A DNA stretch of 64,000 nt from positions 310,001-374,000 of the forward strand of contig NZ_JBMOUD010000003.1 in assembly GCF_049319665.1 (NCBI RefSeq), given 5' to 3'. Positions 29,598 through 41,099 of this stretch are shown one piece after another. This stretch comes from JBMOUD01 sp049319665 (GTDB taxonomy: Bacteria > Pseudomonadota > Gammaproteobacteria > Enterobacterales > Enterobacteriaceae). The notes beneath the pieces are model-generated. The model saw only the letters and a list, made by a program, of their open reading frames with translations. It did no database searches and was not told the DNA's origin. Position numbers and translations under genes: made by a program. Positions within the stretch are counted from its first letter, which is position 1. Every line of letters begins with the position of its first letter.

Positions 29598-30230
29598 GTG
29601 AAATTAAACATAGCCTATTTGATGACAGCGCTGTTGCTGGTGGGGTGTGCGAAAGAACCTCCCGTACCAAAGGTCAGCGCACTAATAGTTCCAACGCCTT
29701 CTGAGCCTTCGTCGTTAATGCACCAAGGCCCTTATGGCACAGTGATTCGCCAGGCAGCACAAACGTATGGCGTTGATGAGACCTTAGTAAGAGCGATTAT
29801 ACAAGTTGAATCAGGGTTTAATCCAAGCGCAGTGAGTAAGTCCAATGCGGTTGGATTAATGCAACTGAAAGCCTCGACAGCAGGGCGTGATGCGTATCGT
29901 TTGAAAGGCCGTCATGGTCAACCATCGACACGTGATTTGAAAGATCCAGAAGTGAATATTGATTTGGGTACTGCGTATCTGAGTATGATTCAGCAGCAAT
30001 TAGCCGGGATCAGCAATCCACAAACGCGGCGATACGCTACTACGGTAGCTTATGTTAATGGGGCAGGGGCGTTGTTACGCACTTTCTCTAACGACAGAGC
30101 TTATGCCGTGTCGAAAATTAATCAAATGACGCCAGACCAGTTTTATCGTCACGTAGAGAAAAAACATCCAGCGCCTCAGGCCCCACGTTATTTATGGAAA
30201 GTGAATAATGCCTATCTGGCGATGAGATAA
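29598..30230 (+). CDS. emtA: Membrane-bound lytic transglycosylase EmtA (MltE) lipoprotein
   Basis: The 210-residue lipoprotein has lipobox LLVGC (Cys17) and an SLT lysozyme-like domain. The catalytic glutamate is Glu71 in QVESGFNPSA, followed by the family motifs NAVGLMQLKAST and YVNGAGALLRTFS; the ending HPAPQAPRY matches E. coli EmtA. It cleaves peptidoglycan glycan strands from the outer membrane side, yielding 1,6-anhydro products. The start is GTG with GAGAG upstream, because the overlapping ATG runs straight into a stop. It stands alone, convergent with marC. Confidence 0.9.
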   Translation: MKLNIAYLMTALLLVGCAKEPPVPKVSALIVPTPSEPSSLMHQGPYGTVIRQAAQTYGVDETLVRAIIQVESGFNPSAVSKSNAVGLMQLKASTAGRDAYRLKGRHGQPSTRDLKDPEVNIDLGTAYLSMIQQQLAGISNPQTRRYATTVAYVNGAGALLRTFSNDRAYAVSKINQMTPDQFYRHVEKKHPAPQAPRYLWKVNNAYLAMR

Positions 30231-30242
30231 GCATTATCTACT

Positions 30243-30276
30243 TCACTCACTCAGCCCGTTTTAGGCTGGGTGAGTG
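30243..30276. terminator. Hairpin between convergent emtA and marC
   Basis: CACTCACTCAGCC / GGCTGGGTGAGTG arms around CGTTTTA lie across the marC stop codon. It is a stable shared 3' hairpin without a long T tract. Confidence 0.6.
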
Positions 30277-30938
30277 GTTGCAGCAATCTCTAAGACACCA
30301 TTAATAACGAACTGAACACCCATACAAACCAGTAAAAAGCCCATCAGCCTTGAAATCGCTTCGATACCGCTTTTTCCAACCCAATGCATAATCGTTCCAG
30401 AACTGCGCAGGCACAGCCAAAGTATTACCGAAACGGAAAGAAAGGTCAGCACTGGCGCAACGTGTAATACCCACGTTGGGTAGTGGCTAGTTTTGATCGT
30501 TGATGCGGTGCTGATAATCATTGCGATAGTACCCGGTCCTGCGGTGCTAGGCATGGCGAGTGGCACAAAGGCAATATTGGCCGAACTATGTTTTTTCATC
30601 TCCTCATTTTTGTGGTCCAGCATGGTTTGCTCTTCCACCTGCTGTTTAGGGAATAACATTCTAAAACCAATGAAAGCCACGATAAGTCCGCCGGCAATTC
30701 TTAATCCTGGAATAGATATGCCAAAGGTGTTCATGACCAGCTGCCCAGCATAAAAAGAGACAGCCATGATAATGAATACGTAAATCGAGGCCATCAGGGA
30801 TTGGTTATTGCGTTCCTCATCGGTCATATCACCGGCAAGCCCTAACAACAACGCGATAGTGGTGAGCGGATTTGCTAATGGTAGCAATATCATTAGCCCC
30901 AGCCCGACGGCGGAAAATAGATCTAAAATTTCAGACAC
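30261..30938 (-). CDS. marC: MarC family inner membrane protein
   Basis: This 225-residue protein has six membrane helices and the two half-repeats typical of MarC/UPF0056. Stretches such as [35 protein letters not shown] and [16 protein letters not shown] match E. coli MarC closely, better than the YhgN paralogue. MarC was once linked to multiple antibiotic resistance; later work did not support this, and its function is unknown. The start is GTG with AAGGA upstream. No marRAB genes are next to it, unlike in E. coli. Confidence 0.88.
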   Translation of the reverse strand: MSEILDLFSAVGLGLMILLPLANPLTTIALLLGLAGDMTDEERNNQSLMASIYVFIIMAVSFYAGQLVMNTFGISIPGLRIAGGLIVAFIGFRMLFPKQQVEEQTMLDHKNEEMKKHSSANIAFVPLAMPSTAGPGTIAMIISTASTIKTSHYPTWVLHVAPVLTFLSVSVILWLCLRSSGTIMHWVGKSGIEAISRLMGFLLVCMGVQFVINGVLEIAATTHPA

Positions 30939-31184
30939 TTAATATTATCCTTAATTATTTCAACCGAATGTATGAACGGATTACACGCAAAATAAGTGCG
31001 CTTGGCAACACCCTGAGGTGGAAAAGGGCACTTTACGGGTGTTACACTAAATGCTGGTTTTGGCGTCACATCCGGTATACGTGCTGTCTAATGATATACG
31101 TACTCATGGGTGTATATATTGAGCAAAGTAAAGTTCAATAGCGGCAATAACCTTTCCAAACCCTAAATAACCATATTTCTATAT

Positions 31185-31205
31185 GTGCTCTGTCGTGTGG
31201 GGCAC
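31185..31205 (+). promoter_or_regulatory. tRNA-Thr anticodon-arm mimic, thrS translational operator
   Basis: A seven-pair stem (with G-U pairs) closes a seven-base loop GTCGTGT in which CGT occupies loop positions 3-5, like a threonine anticodon. It ends 21 bases before the thrS ATG. In E. coli, ThrS binds such a hairpin in its own leader to repress translation. Confidence 0.75.
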
Positions 31206-31226
31206 CACTGTAGATGAGGAATGAAC

Positions 31227-33155
31227 ATGCCTGTTATTACCCTTCCTGACGGCAGTCAACGTCAGTTCGATCGTCCCGTATCCCCAATGGATGTTGCGCT
31301 AGATATCGGCCCAGGCTTGGCGAAAGCCTGTATTGCTGGTCGTGTTAATGGCGAATTGGTTGACGCCAGTGATCTTATCGAAACTGATGCACAGCTCGCG
31401 ATAATTACTGCTAAAGATGAAGCTGGTCTGGAAATCCTGCGCCACTCTTGTGCTCACCTATTAGGTCATGCCATCAAGCAGTTGTGGCCAGATACAAAAA
31501 TGGCTATTGGTCCAGTGATTGACAACGGTTTTTATTATGACGTTGATTTAGATCGCACCTTGACCCAGGAAGACTTGGAACTGCTCGAAAAGCGCATGCA
31601 CGAGTTAGCTGAAAAGAATTACGACGTTATTAAAAAGAAAGTCAGCTGGCAAGAAGCGCGCGATACCTTCGCGAGCCGCGGTGAGCAGTATAAAATTGCT
31701 ATTCTTGATGAAAACATCAGCCATGACGATCGTCCTGGCTTGTACCATCATGAAGAATACGTCGATATGTGCCGTGGTCCACACGTGCCGAATATGCGCT
31801 TCTGTCATCACTTTAAGCTGCAGAAAACCTCTGGTGCTTACTGGCGTGGTGATAGCGACAACAAAATGCTGCAACGTATTTACGGCACAGCATGGGCAGA
31901 CAAAAAGCAGCTCAATGCTTATCTGCAACGCTTGGAAGAAGCCGGCAAGCGTGACCACCGTAAAATCGGTAAACAGCTCGATTTGTACCACATGCAAGAA
32001 GAAGCACCGGGCATGGTGTTCTGGCACAACGACGGCTGGACCATTTTCCGTGAGCTCGAAGCTTTCGTTCGTATGAAGCTCAAAGAGTACCAGTATCAGG
32101 AAGTTAAAGGCCCATTCATGATGGACCGCGTGCTGTGGGAAAAAACTGGGCACTGGGAAAACTACAAAGAAGCGATGTTCACAACTTCTTCTGAGAACCG
32201 TGAATATTGCATCAAGCCGATGAACTGTCCAGGCCACGTGCAGATCTTTAACCAAGGGCTGAAATCTTACCGCGATCTGCCGCTGCGTATGGCTGAGTTC
32301 GGCAGCTGTCACCGTAATGAGCCGTCCGGTGCATTGCATGGTCTGATGCGCGTACGTGGCTTTACTCAGGACGATGCGCATGTGTTCTGTACCGAAGACC
32401 AGGTTCGTGACGAAGTTAACAGCTGTATCAAGATGGTCTACGATATGTACAGCACCTTTGGGTTTGAAAAGATTGTGGTCAAGCTATCGACCCGTCCGGC
32501 AAAACGCATCGGTACCGACGAAATGTGGACTCGTGCTGAAGAAGATTTGGCCGCTGCGCTGAAAGAAAACGACATTCCATTTGACTATCAACCAGGTGAA
32601 GGTGCCTTCTACGGACCAAAAATTGAATTTACCTTGTATGATTGTTTGGATCGCGCGTGGCAGTGTGGTACCGTGCAGCTCGACTTTTCATTACCGTCGC
32701 GTTTAGATGCAACTTACATCGGCGAAAACAACGACCGTAAAGTGCCGGTAATGATTCACCGTGCGATTTTAGGTTCGATGGAGCGCTTCATCGGTATTCT
32801 TACCGAAGAATTTGCGGGCTTCTTCCCAACCTGGATTGCTCCGGTACAGGTAGTTGTGATGAATATTACTGATTCACAAGCGCCATATGTCGAAGAATTA
32901 ACCAAAAAACTGCAAGATGCAGGCATTCGCGTTAAAGCCGACTTGAGAAATGAGAAGATTGGCTTTAAAATCCGCGAGCACACGCTACGTCGTGTTCCCT
33001 ACATGTTGGTTTGTGGCGATAAAGAGGTCGAAGCAGGTAAAGTTGCTGTTCGTACCCGCCGCGGCAAAGACTTGGGAGTCATGGACGTTAGCGAAGTCGT
33101 TGACAAACTGCTAGTGGAAATCCGCAGCAGAAGTCTTCATCAATTGGAGGAATAA
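31227..33155 (+). CDS. thrS: Threonyl-tRNA synthetase
   Basis: The 642-residue class II synthetase has an N-terminal TGS domain (1-61), an editing domain with the [10 protein letters not shown] motif (residues 72-81), a catalytic core (motif 2 with [11 protein letters not shown], zinc ligands in the [10 protein letters not shown] region) and a C-terminal anticodon-binding domain. It charges tRNA-Thr and removes mischarged serine. The ATG at 31227 is used because GAGGA lies eight bases upstream; an ATG six bases earlier is too close. A tRNA-like hairpin in the leader implies autoregulation. infC starts three bases after the stop. Confidence 0.98.
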   Translation: MPVITLPDGSQRQFDRPVSPMDVALDIGPGLAKACIAGRVNGELVDASDLIETDAQLAIITAKDEAGLEILRHSCAHLLGHAIKQLWPDTKMAIGPVIDNGFYYDVDLDRTLTQEDLELLEKRMHELAEKNYDVIKKKVSWQEARDTFASRGEQYKIAILDENISHDDRPGLYHHEEYVDMCRGPHVPNMRFCHHFKLQKTSGAYWRGDSDNKMLQRIYGTAWADKKQLNAYLQRLEEAGKRDHRKIGKQLDLYHMQEEAPGMVFWHNDGWTIFRELEAFVRMKLKEYQYQEVKGPFMMDRVLWEKTGHWENYKEAMFTTSSENREYCIKPMNCPGHVQIFNQGLKSYRDLPLRMAEFGSCHRNEPSGALHGLMRVRGFTQDDAHVFCTEDQVRDEVNSCIKMVYDMYSTFGFEKIVVKLSTRPAKRIGTDEMWTRAEEDLAAALKENDIPFDYQPGEGAFYGPKIEFTLYDCLDRAWQCGTVQLDFSLPSRLDATYIGENNDRKVPVMIHRAILGSMERFIGILTEEFAGFFPTWIAPVQVVVMNITDSQAPYVEELTKKLQDAGIRVKADLRNEKIGFKIREHTLRRVPYMLVCGDKEVEAGKVAVRTRRGKDLGVMDVSEVVDKLLVEIRSRSLHQLEE

Positions 33156-33158
33156 AGT

Positions 33159-33710
33159 ATTAAAGGCGGAAAACGAGTTCAACCAGCGCGTCCTAATCGC
33201 ATTAACAGAGAGATTCGCGCGCAAGAAGTTCGCCTAACTGGCGTCGATGGCGAGCAGATTGGTATAGTCAGTCTGAATGAAGCTCTTGAAAAAGCTGAGG
33301 AAGCTGGTGTTGATTTAGTCGAAATCAGTCCGAATGCCGAGCCGCCGGTTTGCCGTATTATGGATTACGGCAAGTTCCTCTACGAGAAGAGCAAATCGAC
33401 GAAAGAACAGAAGAAAAAGCAAAAAGTTGTTCAGGTTAAGGAAATTAAATTCCGACCTGGTACCGATGATGGCGACTATCAGGTCAAACTACGCAACCTG
33501 GTTCGCTTTCTGGAAGATGGCGATAAAGCCAAAATCACCCTGCGGTTCCGTGGGCGTGAAATGGCGCACCAACAGATCGGTATGGAAGTGCTTAACCGCG
33601 TCCGTAAAGACCTGTGTGAAGATTCTGATTTGGCCGTTGTCGAATCCTTCCCTACGAAGATCGAAGGCCGTCAGATGATCATGGTGCTCGCACCTAAGAA
33701 GAAACAGTAA
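33159..33710 (+). CDS. infC: Translation initiation factor IF-3, AUU start codon
   Basis: The reading frame starts at ATT (33159), with GGAGG eight bases upstream, and gives 183 residues beginning (M)[15 protein letters not shown]. The N- and C-terminal IF3 domains are complete ([11 protein letters not shown] linker; [19 protein letters not shown] ending). Taking the first in-frame ATG (33360) would remove the whole N-terminal domain, so the AUU start, well known in E. coli infC, is required. IF3 discriminates against non-AUG starts, so it represses its own mRNA. A small insertion (RKDLCEDSD) before AVVESFP makes it three residues longer than E. coli IF3. Confidence 0.97.
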   Translation: MKGGKRVQPARPNRINREIRAQEVRLTGVDGEQIGIVSLNEALEKAEEAGVDLVEISPNAEPPVCRIMDYGKFLYEKSKSTKEQKKKQKVVQVKEIKFRPGTDDGDYQVKLRNLVRFLEDGDKAKITLRFRGREMAHQQIGMEVLNRVRKDLCEDSDLAVVESFPTKIEGRQMIMVLAPKKKQ

Positions 33711-33785
33711 GGCTTACAAGTAATTGGACCCGCGCAGCGCTTGCGTTGTGTGGGTTTGATTCGCCCTATTGATTCATGTTAATAA

Positions 33786-34004
<219 letters not shown>

Positions 34005-34028
34005 CACTAACTTTTTAATCAAGAATAA

Positions 34029-34400
<372 letters not shown>

Positions 34401-34410
34401 GTCAGGTGAA

Positions 34411-34434
34411 AGAGGGAGCTTGCTCCCTCTTTTA
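34411..34434 (+). terminator. Terminator after rplT
   Basis: An AGAGGGAGC / GCTCCCTCT stem with a TT loop is followed by TTTT. It is probably partly read through toward pheST, as in E. coli. Confidence 0.85.
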
Positions 34435-34519
34435 TATTTGCATCAATAAAACCTGTCGTTTGATAGCTTGATGTTATTAATGCCATTCGACATCTAGTCA
34501 CCGAAAAGGTCACACAAGC

Positions 34520-34564
34520 ATGAATACTGCTATTTTCCGTTTCTTTTTTTACTTTAGCGCCTGA
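34520..34564 (+). CDS. pheM: pheST operon leader peptide PheM
   Basis: This 14-codon ORF reads MNTAIFRFFFYFSA, with five phenylalanines, three of them consecutive. It differs from E. coli PheM at only two or three positions. Ribosome stalling at the Phe codons when charged tRNA-Phe is scarce prevents the downstream terminator from forming. Confidence 0.95.
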   Translation: MNTAIFRFFFYFSA

Positions 34565-34611
34565 ATCAGGAAGGCTTTCGCGCGTAAGAGAAGAAACGAA
34601 AAGTAGCGCCT

Positions 34612-34636
34612 AAGCCTCCCTAGCGGAGGCTTTTTT
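34612..34636 (+). terminator. pheST attenuator terminator
   Basis: An AAGCCTCC / GGAGGCTT stem followed by a T run lies about 50 bases after pheM and about 150 bases before pheS. It completes the attenuation device. Confidence 0.9.
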
Positions 34637-34772
34637 GTTTTCAGCCCTATTAAGATGAAAATAGCCGGCTGGCAACAATCACGTTGTAGAGTACAGATAG
34701 GCGCCTTCGAGCGGTTTATTGATTACAAATCTTACATCAACGGTTTATTTCACATCAGTCTATAAAGACTGA

Positions 34773-35771
<999 letters not shown>

Positions 35772-35785
35772 GGCGGGAATATCAC

Positions 35786-38173
35786 ATGAAATTCAGTGAA
35801 CTCTGGTTGCGTGAGTGGGTAAACCCAGCCATTAGCAGCGAAGCATTATCCGATCAAATTACCATGGCAGGCCTGGAAGTTGATGGTGTTGATCCTGTTG
35901 CCGGTGCTTTTAACGGTGTTGTTGTGGGGGAAGTGGTTGAGTGCGGCCAACACCCAAATGCCGATAAGCTGCGTGTGACCAAAATTAACGTTGGCGGCGA
36001 TCGCCTGCTTGATATCGTCTGCGGTGCACCAAACTGCCGCCAAGGTTTGAAAGTGGCTGTTGCCACCGTAGGCGCGGTGCTACCTGGTGATTTCAAAATT
36101 AAAGCAGCAAAACTGCGCGGTGAACCTTCTGAAGGGATGCTGTGCTCATTCTCTGAGCTGGGAATTACTAGCGACCAGCATGGGATTATCGAATTAGCAC
36201 AGGATGCCACTGTTGGTACCGATATTCGCGAGTTCCTGCAGCTTGATGACAATACTATTGAAATCAGTGTAACGCCTAACCGTGCTGATTGCCTTGGCAT
36301 TATCGGTATCGCCCGCGATGTAGCTGTGCTGAACAAGTTACCTCTTAGCGAGCCTGTCATGGCACCGGTTGTGGCGACGATTACCGATACTTTGCCAATT
36401 GAGGTTCAGGCAGTTGAAGCTTGCCCACGTTATCTAGGCCGTGTGGTTAAAGGCATTGATATCACGGCGGCAACACCATTGTGGATGGTTGAAAAATTGC
36501 GTCGTTGTGGCATCCGTTCTATCGATGCCGTTGTCGATATTACTAACTACGTCTTACTGGAACTGGGCCAACCGATGCATGCCTTCGACCTGAACCGTAT
36601 TCAGGGCGGAATTATTGTACGTTTGGCGCATAAAGACGAGCCGTTAACGTTGCTCGACGGCACCAATGCTAAGCTCAATGACGATACGCTGGTTATTGCT
36701 GACCATCAGCAAGCGCTGGCAATGGGCGGCATCTTCGGTGGCGAACATTCAGGTGTTAATGAACAAACCCGCGATGTGTTGCTCGAAGCGGCGTTCTTTA
36801 GCCCGCTGTCGATCACAGGTCGTGCTCGTCGTCAGGGATTGCACACTGATGCTTCACACCGTTACGAGCGCGGCGTTGACCCGCAATTGCAATATAAAGC
36901 AATGGAGCGCGCCACTGCGCTGCTGTTAGAGATTTGTGGTGGCCAGGCAGGTCCGGTGATTGATGTTACCTCTGATGCCCATTTGCCAAAACCAGCTCAG
37001 ATTACACTACGTCGCGAGAAACTCGATCGCCTGATCGGCCATCATGTTGAAGACGCGCAAGTGACCGATATTCTGCAACGTCTTGGTTGCCAGGTTGAAA
37101 AGCAGGGCGATACCTGGACGGCTAAAGCACCAAGCTGGCGCTTCGATATGCAAATCGAAGAAGACTTGGTTGAAGAAGTCGCTCGTGTTTACGGTTACGA
37201 CAACATTCCTAATGTGCCGGTAAAAGCTAATTTGGAAATGACTCGTCACCGCGAAGCCGATCTTTCACTTAAACGCGTGAAAAATCTGCTGGTCGATCGC
37301 GGCTTCCAAGAAGCGATCACCTACAGCTTTGTTGATCCTAAAGTTCAGGCGTTGCTGCATCCAGGTGAAGAAGCCCTGATTCTGCCAAGCCCGATCTCTG
37401 TTGAGATGTCGGCAATGCGTCTGTCGCTGTGGACAGGATTGCTTGGCTCTGTGGTCTATAACCAGAATCGTCAACAAGGTCGCGTTCGTTTATTCGAGAG
37501 CGGCCTGCGCTTTGTGCCTGATACACAAGCAGACTTGGGTATCCGTCAGGATGTCATGCTGTCTGGTGTGATTGCGGGCAACCGTAATGAAGAACATTGG
37601 GATTTAGCTCGCCAAGCTGTTGACTATTACGATTTGAAGGGTGATCTTGAAGCGATTCTTGAACTTACCGGAAAATTAGATGAGGTACAGTTCAAGGCGG
37701 AAAGTAATCCTGCATTACATCCAGGTCAAAGTGCAGCAATTTATTTACGTGGCGAACGCATTGGTTTCATTGGAGTAGTCCATCCAGAGCTGGAACGTAA
37801 GCTGGATCTTAATGGTCGCACAATTGTGTTTGAAATGTTGTGGAACAAGCTTGCAGACCGCGTGCTGCCTGATGCGGGCGAGATTTCTCGTTTCCCATCA
37901 AACCGTCGTGATATCGCGGTTGTGGTTGCTGAAAACGTTCCCGCAGACGATATTTTGGCCGAGTGTAAGAAAGTTGGCGCAAATCAGATAGTTGGCGTAA
38001 ACTTATTTGACGTGTACCGAGGAAAGGGCGTGGAAGAGGGCTACAAAAGCCTTGCTATCAGCTTGGTATTGCAGGATACCGCCCGTACACTGGAAGAAGA
38101 GGAGATCGCCGCTACTGTTGCAAAATGTGTAGAGGCTCTAAAACAGCGATTCCAAGCATCCTTGAGGGATTGA
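35786..38173 (+). CDS. pheT: Phenylalanyl-tRNA synthetase beta subunit
   Basis: The 795-residue subunit carries an EMAP-II-like tRNA-binding domain (about 40-150, with [15 protein letters not shown]), B3/B4 editing domain (about 210-400), B5 domain (about 400-475) and a C-terminal ferredoxin-fold anticodon-binding domain (from about residue 700, [12 protein letters not shown]). It edits Tyr-tRNA-Phe and contacts the tRNA. AGGCGGGAA precedes the ATG. ihfA begins four bases after the stop. Confidence 0.98.
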   Translation: MKFSELWLREWVNPAISSEALSDQITMAGLEVDGVDPVAGAFNGVVVGEVVECGQHPNADKLRVTKINVGGDRLLDIVCGAPNCRQGLKVAVATVGAVLPGDFKIKAAKLRGEPSEGMLCSFSELGITSDQHGIIELAQDATVGTDIREFLQLDDNTIEISVTPNRADCLGIIGIARDVAVLNKLPLSEPVMAPVVATITDTLPIEVQAVEACPRYLGRVVKGIDITAATPLWMVEKLRRCGIRSIDAVVDITNYVLLELGQPMHAFDLNRIQGGIIVRLAHKDEPLTLLDGTNAKLNDDTLVIADHQQALAMGGIFGGEHSGVNEQTRDVLLEAAFFSPLSITGRARRQGLHTDASHRYERGVDPQLQYKAMERATALLLEICGGQAGPVIDVTSDAHLPKPAQITLRREKLDRLIGHHVEDAQVTDILQRLGCQVEKQGDTWTAKAPSWRFDMQIEEDLVEEVARVYGYDNIPNVPVKANLEMTRHREADLSLKRVKNLLVDRGFQEAITYSFVDPKVQALLHPGEEALILPSPISVEMSAMRLSLWTGLLGSVVYNQNRQQGRVRLFESGLRFVPDTQADLGIRQDVMLSGVIAGNRNEEHWDLARQAVDYYDLKGDLEAILELTGKLDEVQFKAESNPALHPGQSAAIYLRGERIGFIGVVHPELERKLDLNGRTIVFEMLWNKLADRVLPDAGEISRFPSNRRDIAVVVAENVPADDILAECKKVGANQIVGVNLFDVYRGKGVEEGYKSLAISLVLQDTARTLEEEEIAATVAKCVEALKQRFQASLRD

Positions 38174-38177
38174 ACCT

Positions 38178-38474
38178 ATGGCGCTTACTAAAGCTGAAAT
38201 GTCAGAACACCTGTTTGAAAAGCTTGGGCTTAGCAAACGGGATGCCAAAGACCTGGTTGAACTGTTCTTTGAAGAAGTACGTCGTGCTTTAGAGAATGGT
38301 GAACAAGTTAAATTGTCTGGCTTTGGCAATTTTGATCTGCGTGACAAAAACCAACGTCCGGGGCGTAACCCGAAAACTGGTGAGGACATTCCAATTACGG
38401 CGCGCCGTGTGGTGACCTTCCGTCCAGGACAGAAGTTAAAAAGCCGGGTTGAGAACGCTACTCCAAAAGAGTAA
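38178..38474 (+). CDS. ihfA: Integration host factor alpha subunit
   Basis: The 98-residue HU/IHF-fold protein matches Ihf[21 protein letters not shown] at the start and the DNA-intercalating arm [14 protein letters not shown]. With IhfB it bends DNA at specific sites in recombination, replication and sigma-54 promoters. The gene directly follows pheT, as in E. coli, and ends the operon. Confidence 0.98.
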   Translation: MALTKAEMSEHLFEKLGLSKRDAKDLVELFFEEVRRALENGEQVKLSGFGNFDLRDKNQRPGRNPKTGEDIPITARRVVTFRPGQKLKSRVENATPKE

Positions 38475-38485
38475 GCCCGTCTGAT

Positions 38486-38514
38486 AAAAAGGCCGCGAAT
38501 GCGGCCTTTTTTTT
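38486..38514 (+). terminator. Terminator after ihfA
   Basis: A GGCCGC-GAAT-GCGGCC hairpin is preceded by five As and followed by eight Ts. Confidence 0.95.
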
Positions 38515-38878
38515 GTCTTTTTTCCAGCTTAAGCAGCGACTTTTTTGAGTGGCTTGTTGATTATTTGTTCGCTTCTTAACTTATATAGCCATCATTATTT
38601 TGATGAATGACTAGGTCGTGTGCAAAGAAAACGTTAAACCAATATATCATACAAGAATAATTTGATAGATTGTTTTAATTGCATTGATTGTGGGGTGGTA
38701 TTTAAATTGAAATGTCCTTCCCTATATAAAATAATCATATGATCTAAAATTAAAAAAAAGGAGCCTAAGCTCCTTTTAATATGATTGCGTAGTCAAGGGA
38801 AATACAGTTTCCAGAGTGTCAAAAATAAACTCTGGTAGGGTACTTGCTTAGCCCTTGCTTGAGGATGGTGGAAATATA
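38515..38878. other. AT-rich intergenic region between ihfA and the small lipoprotein gene
   Basis: No coding sequence is visible. The only clear element is the minus-strand terminator at 38752-38777. Confidence 0.5.
38752..38777 (-). terminator. Terminator of the small lipoprotein gene
   Basis: An AAAAGGAGC / GCTCCTTTT stem has a CTAA loop. On the minus strand it is followed by eight Us. It lies about 100 bases after the lipoprotein stop. Confidence 0.85.
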
Positions 38879-39004
38879 TTAACGCCCTTGGTAATAACCT
38901 CCATGGTAGCCGCCACCGCCGTGGCCCCAGTGTGGCGGTAAGATACAGCCGCTCAAGCTAAAGGCGACCATGACAACAGCACATACAGCTAAAATGCGAC
39001 GCAT
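38879..39004 (-). CDS. Small His/Gly/Tyr-rich lipoprotein, 41 residues
   Basis: The reverse strand encodes MRRILAVCAVVMVAFSLSGC followed by a 21-residue tail (ILPPHWGHGGGG...YYQGR). LSGC is a good lipobox, so the mature lipoprotein is only about 22 residues. AGGATAT precedes the ATG and a strong terminator follows the gene, which supports its reality despite its size. The histidine- and glycine-rich tail could bind metal, but that is speculation. The product is not recognised. It is divergent from the DUF2502 gene. Confidence 0.78.
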   Translation of the reverse strand: MRRILAVCAVVMVAFSLSGCILPPHWGHGGGGYHGGYYQGR

Positions 39005-39263
39005 AGTAATATCCTATTTATGAGTAAACATCTCGAGTATAAATAAAATAATAAATAGCTATTGTTAGACTACTGTTAAGACATGTGACTGTTATTAATA
39101 ATGCTGACGTTTATTTTATTTTTTTACGGGTGTTGCAGTACCGTAATAATTGTCCTGTTCCTGTAAGGACGGCGAAATTAAAATGAAAATAGGAATTAAT
39201 CTGCTGCATTAGGTTTATTCGTCTTGATATAAAAACCTCGTAGAAATAAATGAGGTAAATAAT

Positions 39264-39626
39264 ATGAACAAGTCTCTTTTACTGCTTTGCACCATACTGG
39301 CACTCCCTGCGGTTTCACACGCCGGTGTAACGCTTGATGTCAATGTCCCTGGGGTCTCTGTGCATATTGGTGAGCGTGACACGCGTGGTTACTATTGGGA
39401 TGGTTACGACTGGCGTCCGCCGCAGTGGTGGAGAGCACACCAAGGTCACTACATTGGAGAACGTAATAACCACGGGATGTATTGGTACGGTAACCACTGG
39501 GAGCGTGCAGCGCCGCCAGCACATTACAATGCAAGTCGCTACCCTGTGCAGCATCCTCAAGGAAGAGGGCATGGAGACTGGCATGACAACGGCCAACCGA
39601 TCCCACCTAATGGGCATCCTTATTAA
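39264..39626 (+). CDS. DUF2502 family periplasmic protein (YpeC-like)
   Basis: The 120-residue protein has a signal peptide ending near SHA-GVTLD and a short mature part rich in His, Trp, Tyr and Gly. The repeated pattern HIGERDTRGYYWDGYDW and YIGERNNHGMYWYGNHW is typical of DUF2502, to which E. coli YpeC belongs. Function is unknown. GAGGTAAATAAT lies before the start. The terminator at 39655 follows. It is a paralogue in style, not in sequence, of the neighbouring His-rich lipoprotein. Confidence 0.85.
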   Translation: MNKSLLLLCTILALPAVSHAGVTLDVNVPGVSVHIGERDTRGYYWDGYDWRPPQWWRAHQGHYIGERNNHGMYWYGNHWERAAPPAHYNASRYPVQHPQGRGHGDWHDNGQPIPPNGHPY

Positions 39627-39654
39627 CACTGAGAGTTCATTTCCCCTCCCAATC

Positions 39655-39683
39655 AAGGCCGCTGATGACGCGGCCTTCGTTTT
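39655..39683 (+). terminator. Terminator after the DUF2502 gene
   Basis: An AAGGCCGC / GCGGCCTT stem with a seven-base loop is followed by CGTTTT. Confidence 0.85.
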
Positions 39684-39690
39684 ATCAATC

Positions 39691-39818
39691 TATACCCAAA
39701 ATAATTGGCATTGCTTAAAGGCAGCAAGGGAACGCATCCCGTTGAGCTTAAACTGGTAAGTGATTCGGGTCAGTGTGTGTCGCCAACGCAGAAGCAACGT
39801 GAAGTATGACGGGGATAT
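39691..39818 (+). repeat. ERIC-like intergenic repeat, copy 2
   Basis: The 128-base element begins TATACCCAAAATAATTGG and ends GAAGTATGACGGGGATAT, with the internal GAGCTTAAACTGGTAAGTGATTC stretch cut here at its core (around 39744-39766) that resembles the ERIC centre. Size and ends fit the full-length ERIC family. It lies between the DUF2502 gene and btuC. Confidence 0.85.
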
Positions 39819-39931
39819 TTACATATCTACTAGAGCTCGATAGGTAATGTGAGTAGGATAGCGTCATTACCGATAACTCGTGTTGGCTTACTGTCTTTGC
39901 TGACAGAGTAGTGACAGGACGCAGCCCATTT

Positions 39932-41026
39932 ATGCCTCTAAAAAAATTCGGGCCTCTTCAAACGCCTCAACCTGAAAAAAACACCACGTCTTCAACATCC
40001 AGGCCGTCAACATCTTCAACATTGTCTGCACAGACAACTTTTGACCTTTTACAGCAACAGCATAAACGCCGGGATTTTCATCGTTTATGGCAACTGGCGT
40101 TACTTGCACTATTTGTTCTGATACTCAGTTTGTGCGCGGGCGAGCGCTGGCTGTGGCCTAATCATTGGTGGGATAGCGATTCACGTCTTTTTGTCTGGCA
40201 ACTGCGTTTACCTCGTGCCTTGGCGGTGATGTTGGTTGGAGCTGGCCTGGCGGTTGCGGGAGCAGTGATGCAGTCATTATTTGAAAATCCGCTGGCAGAA
40301 CCCGGTTTACTCGGCGTGGCAAATGGCGCGGGTGTCGCTCTGGTGTTGTGTGTGGTATTGAGCAATGGATTACTTCCCATCTGGGTCTTGAGCCTTGCTG
40401 CGGTACTGGGCGCAATGTTAATGACCTTTGTATTATTGTACTTTGCCGCAAAAAGACGGTTGAGTAATGCCCGGCTGTTATTAGTCGGTGTGGCGGTGGG
40501 AATTATTTGCAGCGCAGTGATGACGTGGGCCGTGTACTTCAGTAGTAATCTGGACTTACGCCAACTGATGTATTGGATGATGGGTGGGTTTGGCGGTGTT
40601 GATTGGCGCCAGAGTTGGCTAGGATTGCTACTGTTGCCAGCATTAGTCTGGCTTTGTTGGCAAGGGCATGCGCTGAATTTTCTGGCATTAGGTTCACAGC
40701 AGGCGCAACAACTCGGTTTGCCGCTTAATCTATGGCGTAATCTTTTAGTACTTTCTGTCGGCTGGATTGTTGGATTGAGTGTCGCTTTGGCGGGGGTTAT
40801 CGGATTTATTGGATTAGTGATCCCGCATATTCTCCGCCTGCGAGGTATGACAGACCAGCGACGTTTACTGCCGGGCTGTGCTTTAGCGGGGGCCGGCGTA
40901 CTATTACTTGCTGATGTGATTGCTCGGGTGGCGCTCTATGCCGCGGAACTGCCTATTGGCGTGGTAACAGCAACGCTGGGGGCTCCGCTATTTATTTGGC
41001 TACTGCTCAAGGTGGAAAAGTCTTGA
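39932..41026 (+). CDS. btuC: Vitamin B12 ABC transporter permease BtuC
   Basis: The 364-residue permease has about ten membrane helices. FecCD-family landmarks are [38 protein letters not shown] and [15 protein letters not shown]. With BtuD and the periplasmic BtuF it imports cobalamin through the inner membrane. The N terminus carries roughly 35 extra residues rich in Ser, Thr and Pro before the conserved start (around [15 protein letters not shown]). The ATG at 39932 is chosen; a GTG at 39911 and a TTG near 40022 are alternatives, so the true start is uncertain. It is the first gene of btuCED. Confidence 0.93.
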   Translation: MPLKKFGPLQTPQPEKNTTSSTSRPSTSSTLSAQTTFDLLQQQHKRRDFHRLWQLALLALFVLILSLCAGERWLWPNHWWDSDSRLFVWQLRLPRALAVMLVGAGLAVAGAVMQSLFENPLAEPGLLGVANGAGVALVLCVVLSNGLLPIWVLSLAAVLGAMLMTFVLLYFAAKRRLSNARLLLVGVAVGIICSAVMTWAVYFSSNLDLRQLMYWMMGGFGGVDWRQSWLGLLLLPALVWLCWQGHALNFLALGSQQAQQLGLPLNLWRNLLVLSVGWIVGLSVALAGVIGFIGLVIPHILRLRGMTDQRRLLPGCALAGAGVLLLADVIARVALYAAELPIGVVTATLGAPLFIWLLLKVEKS

Positions 41027-41099
41027 AAGCAGGGGAGTTGAGCTTGCCACTCATCAACGATATTTGTTTTTCATATTTATTAACCAAGGAGTTAACGTT

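Noticed and set aside
31605..32381. 258-codon minus-strand ORF inside thrS
   Set aside because: It is a codon-usage shadow of thrS with no ribosome site and no recognisable domain.
39334..39759. 141-codon ORF overlapping the DUF2502 gene
   Set aside because: It is in another frame of the DUF2502 gene and extends through a terminator into an ERIC-like repeat.
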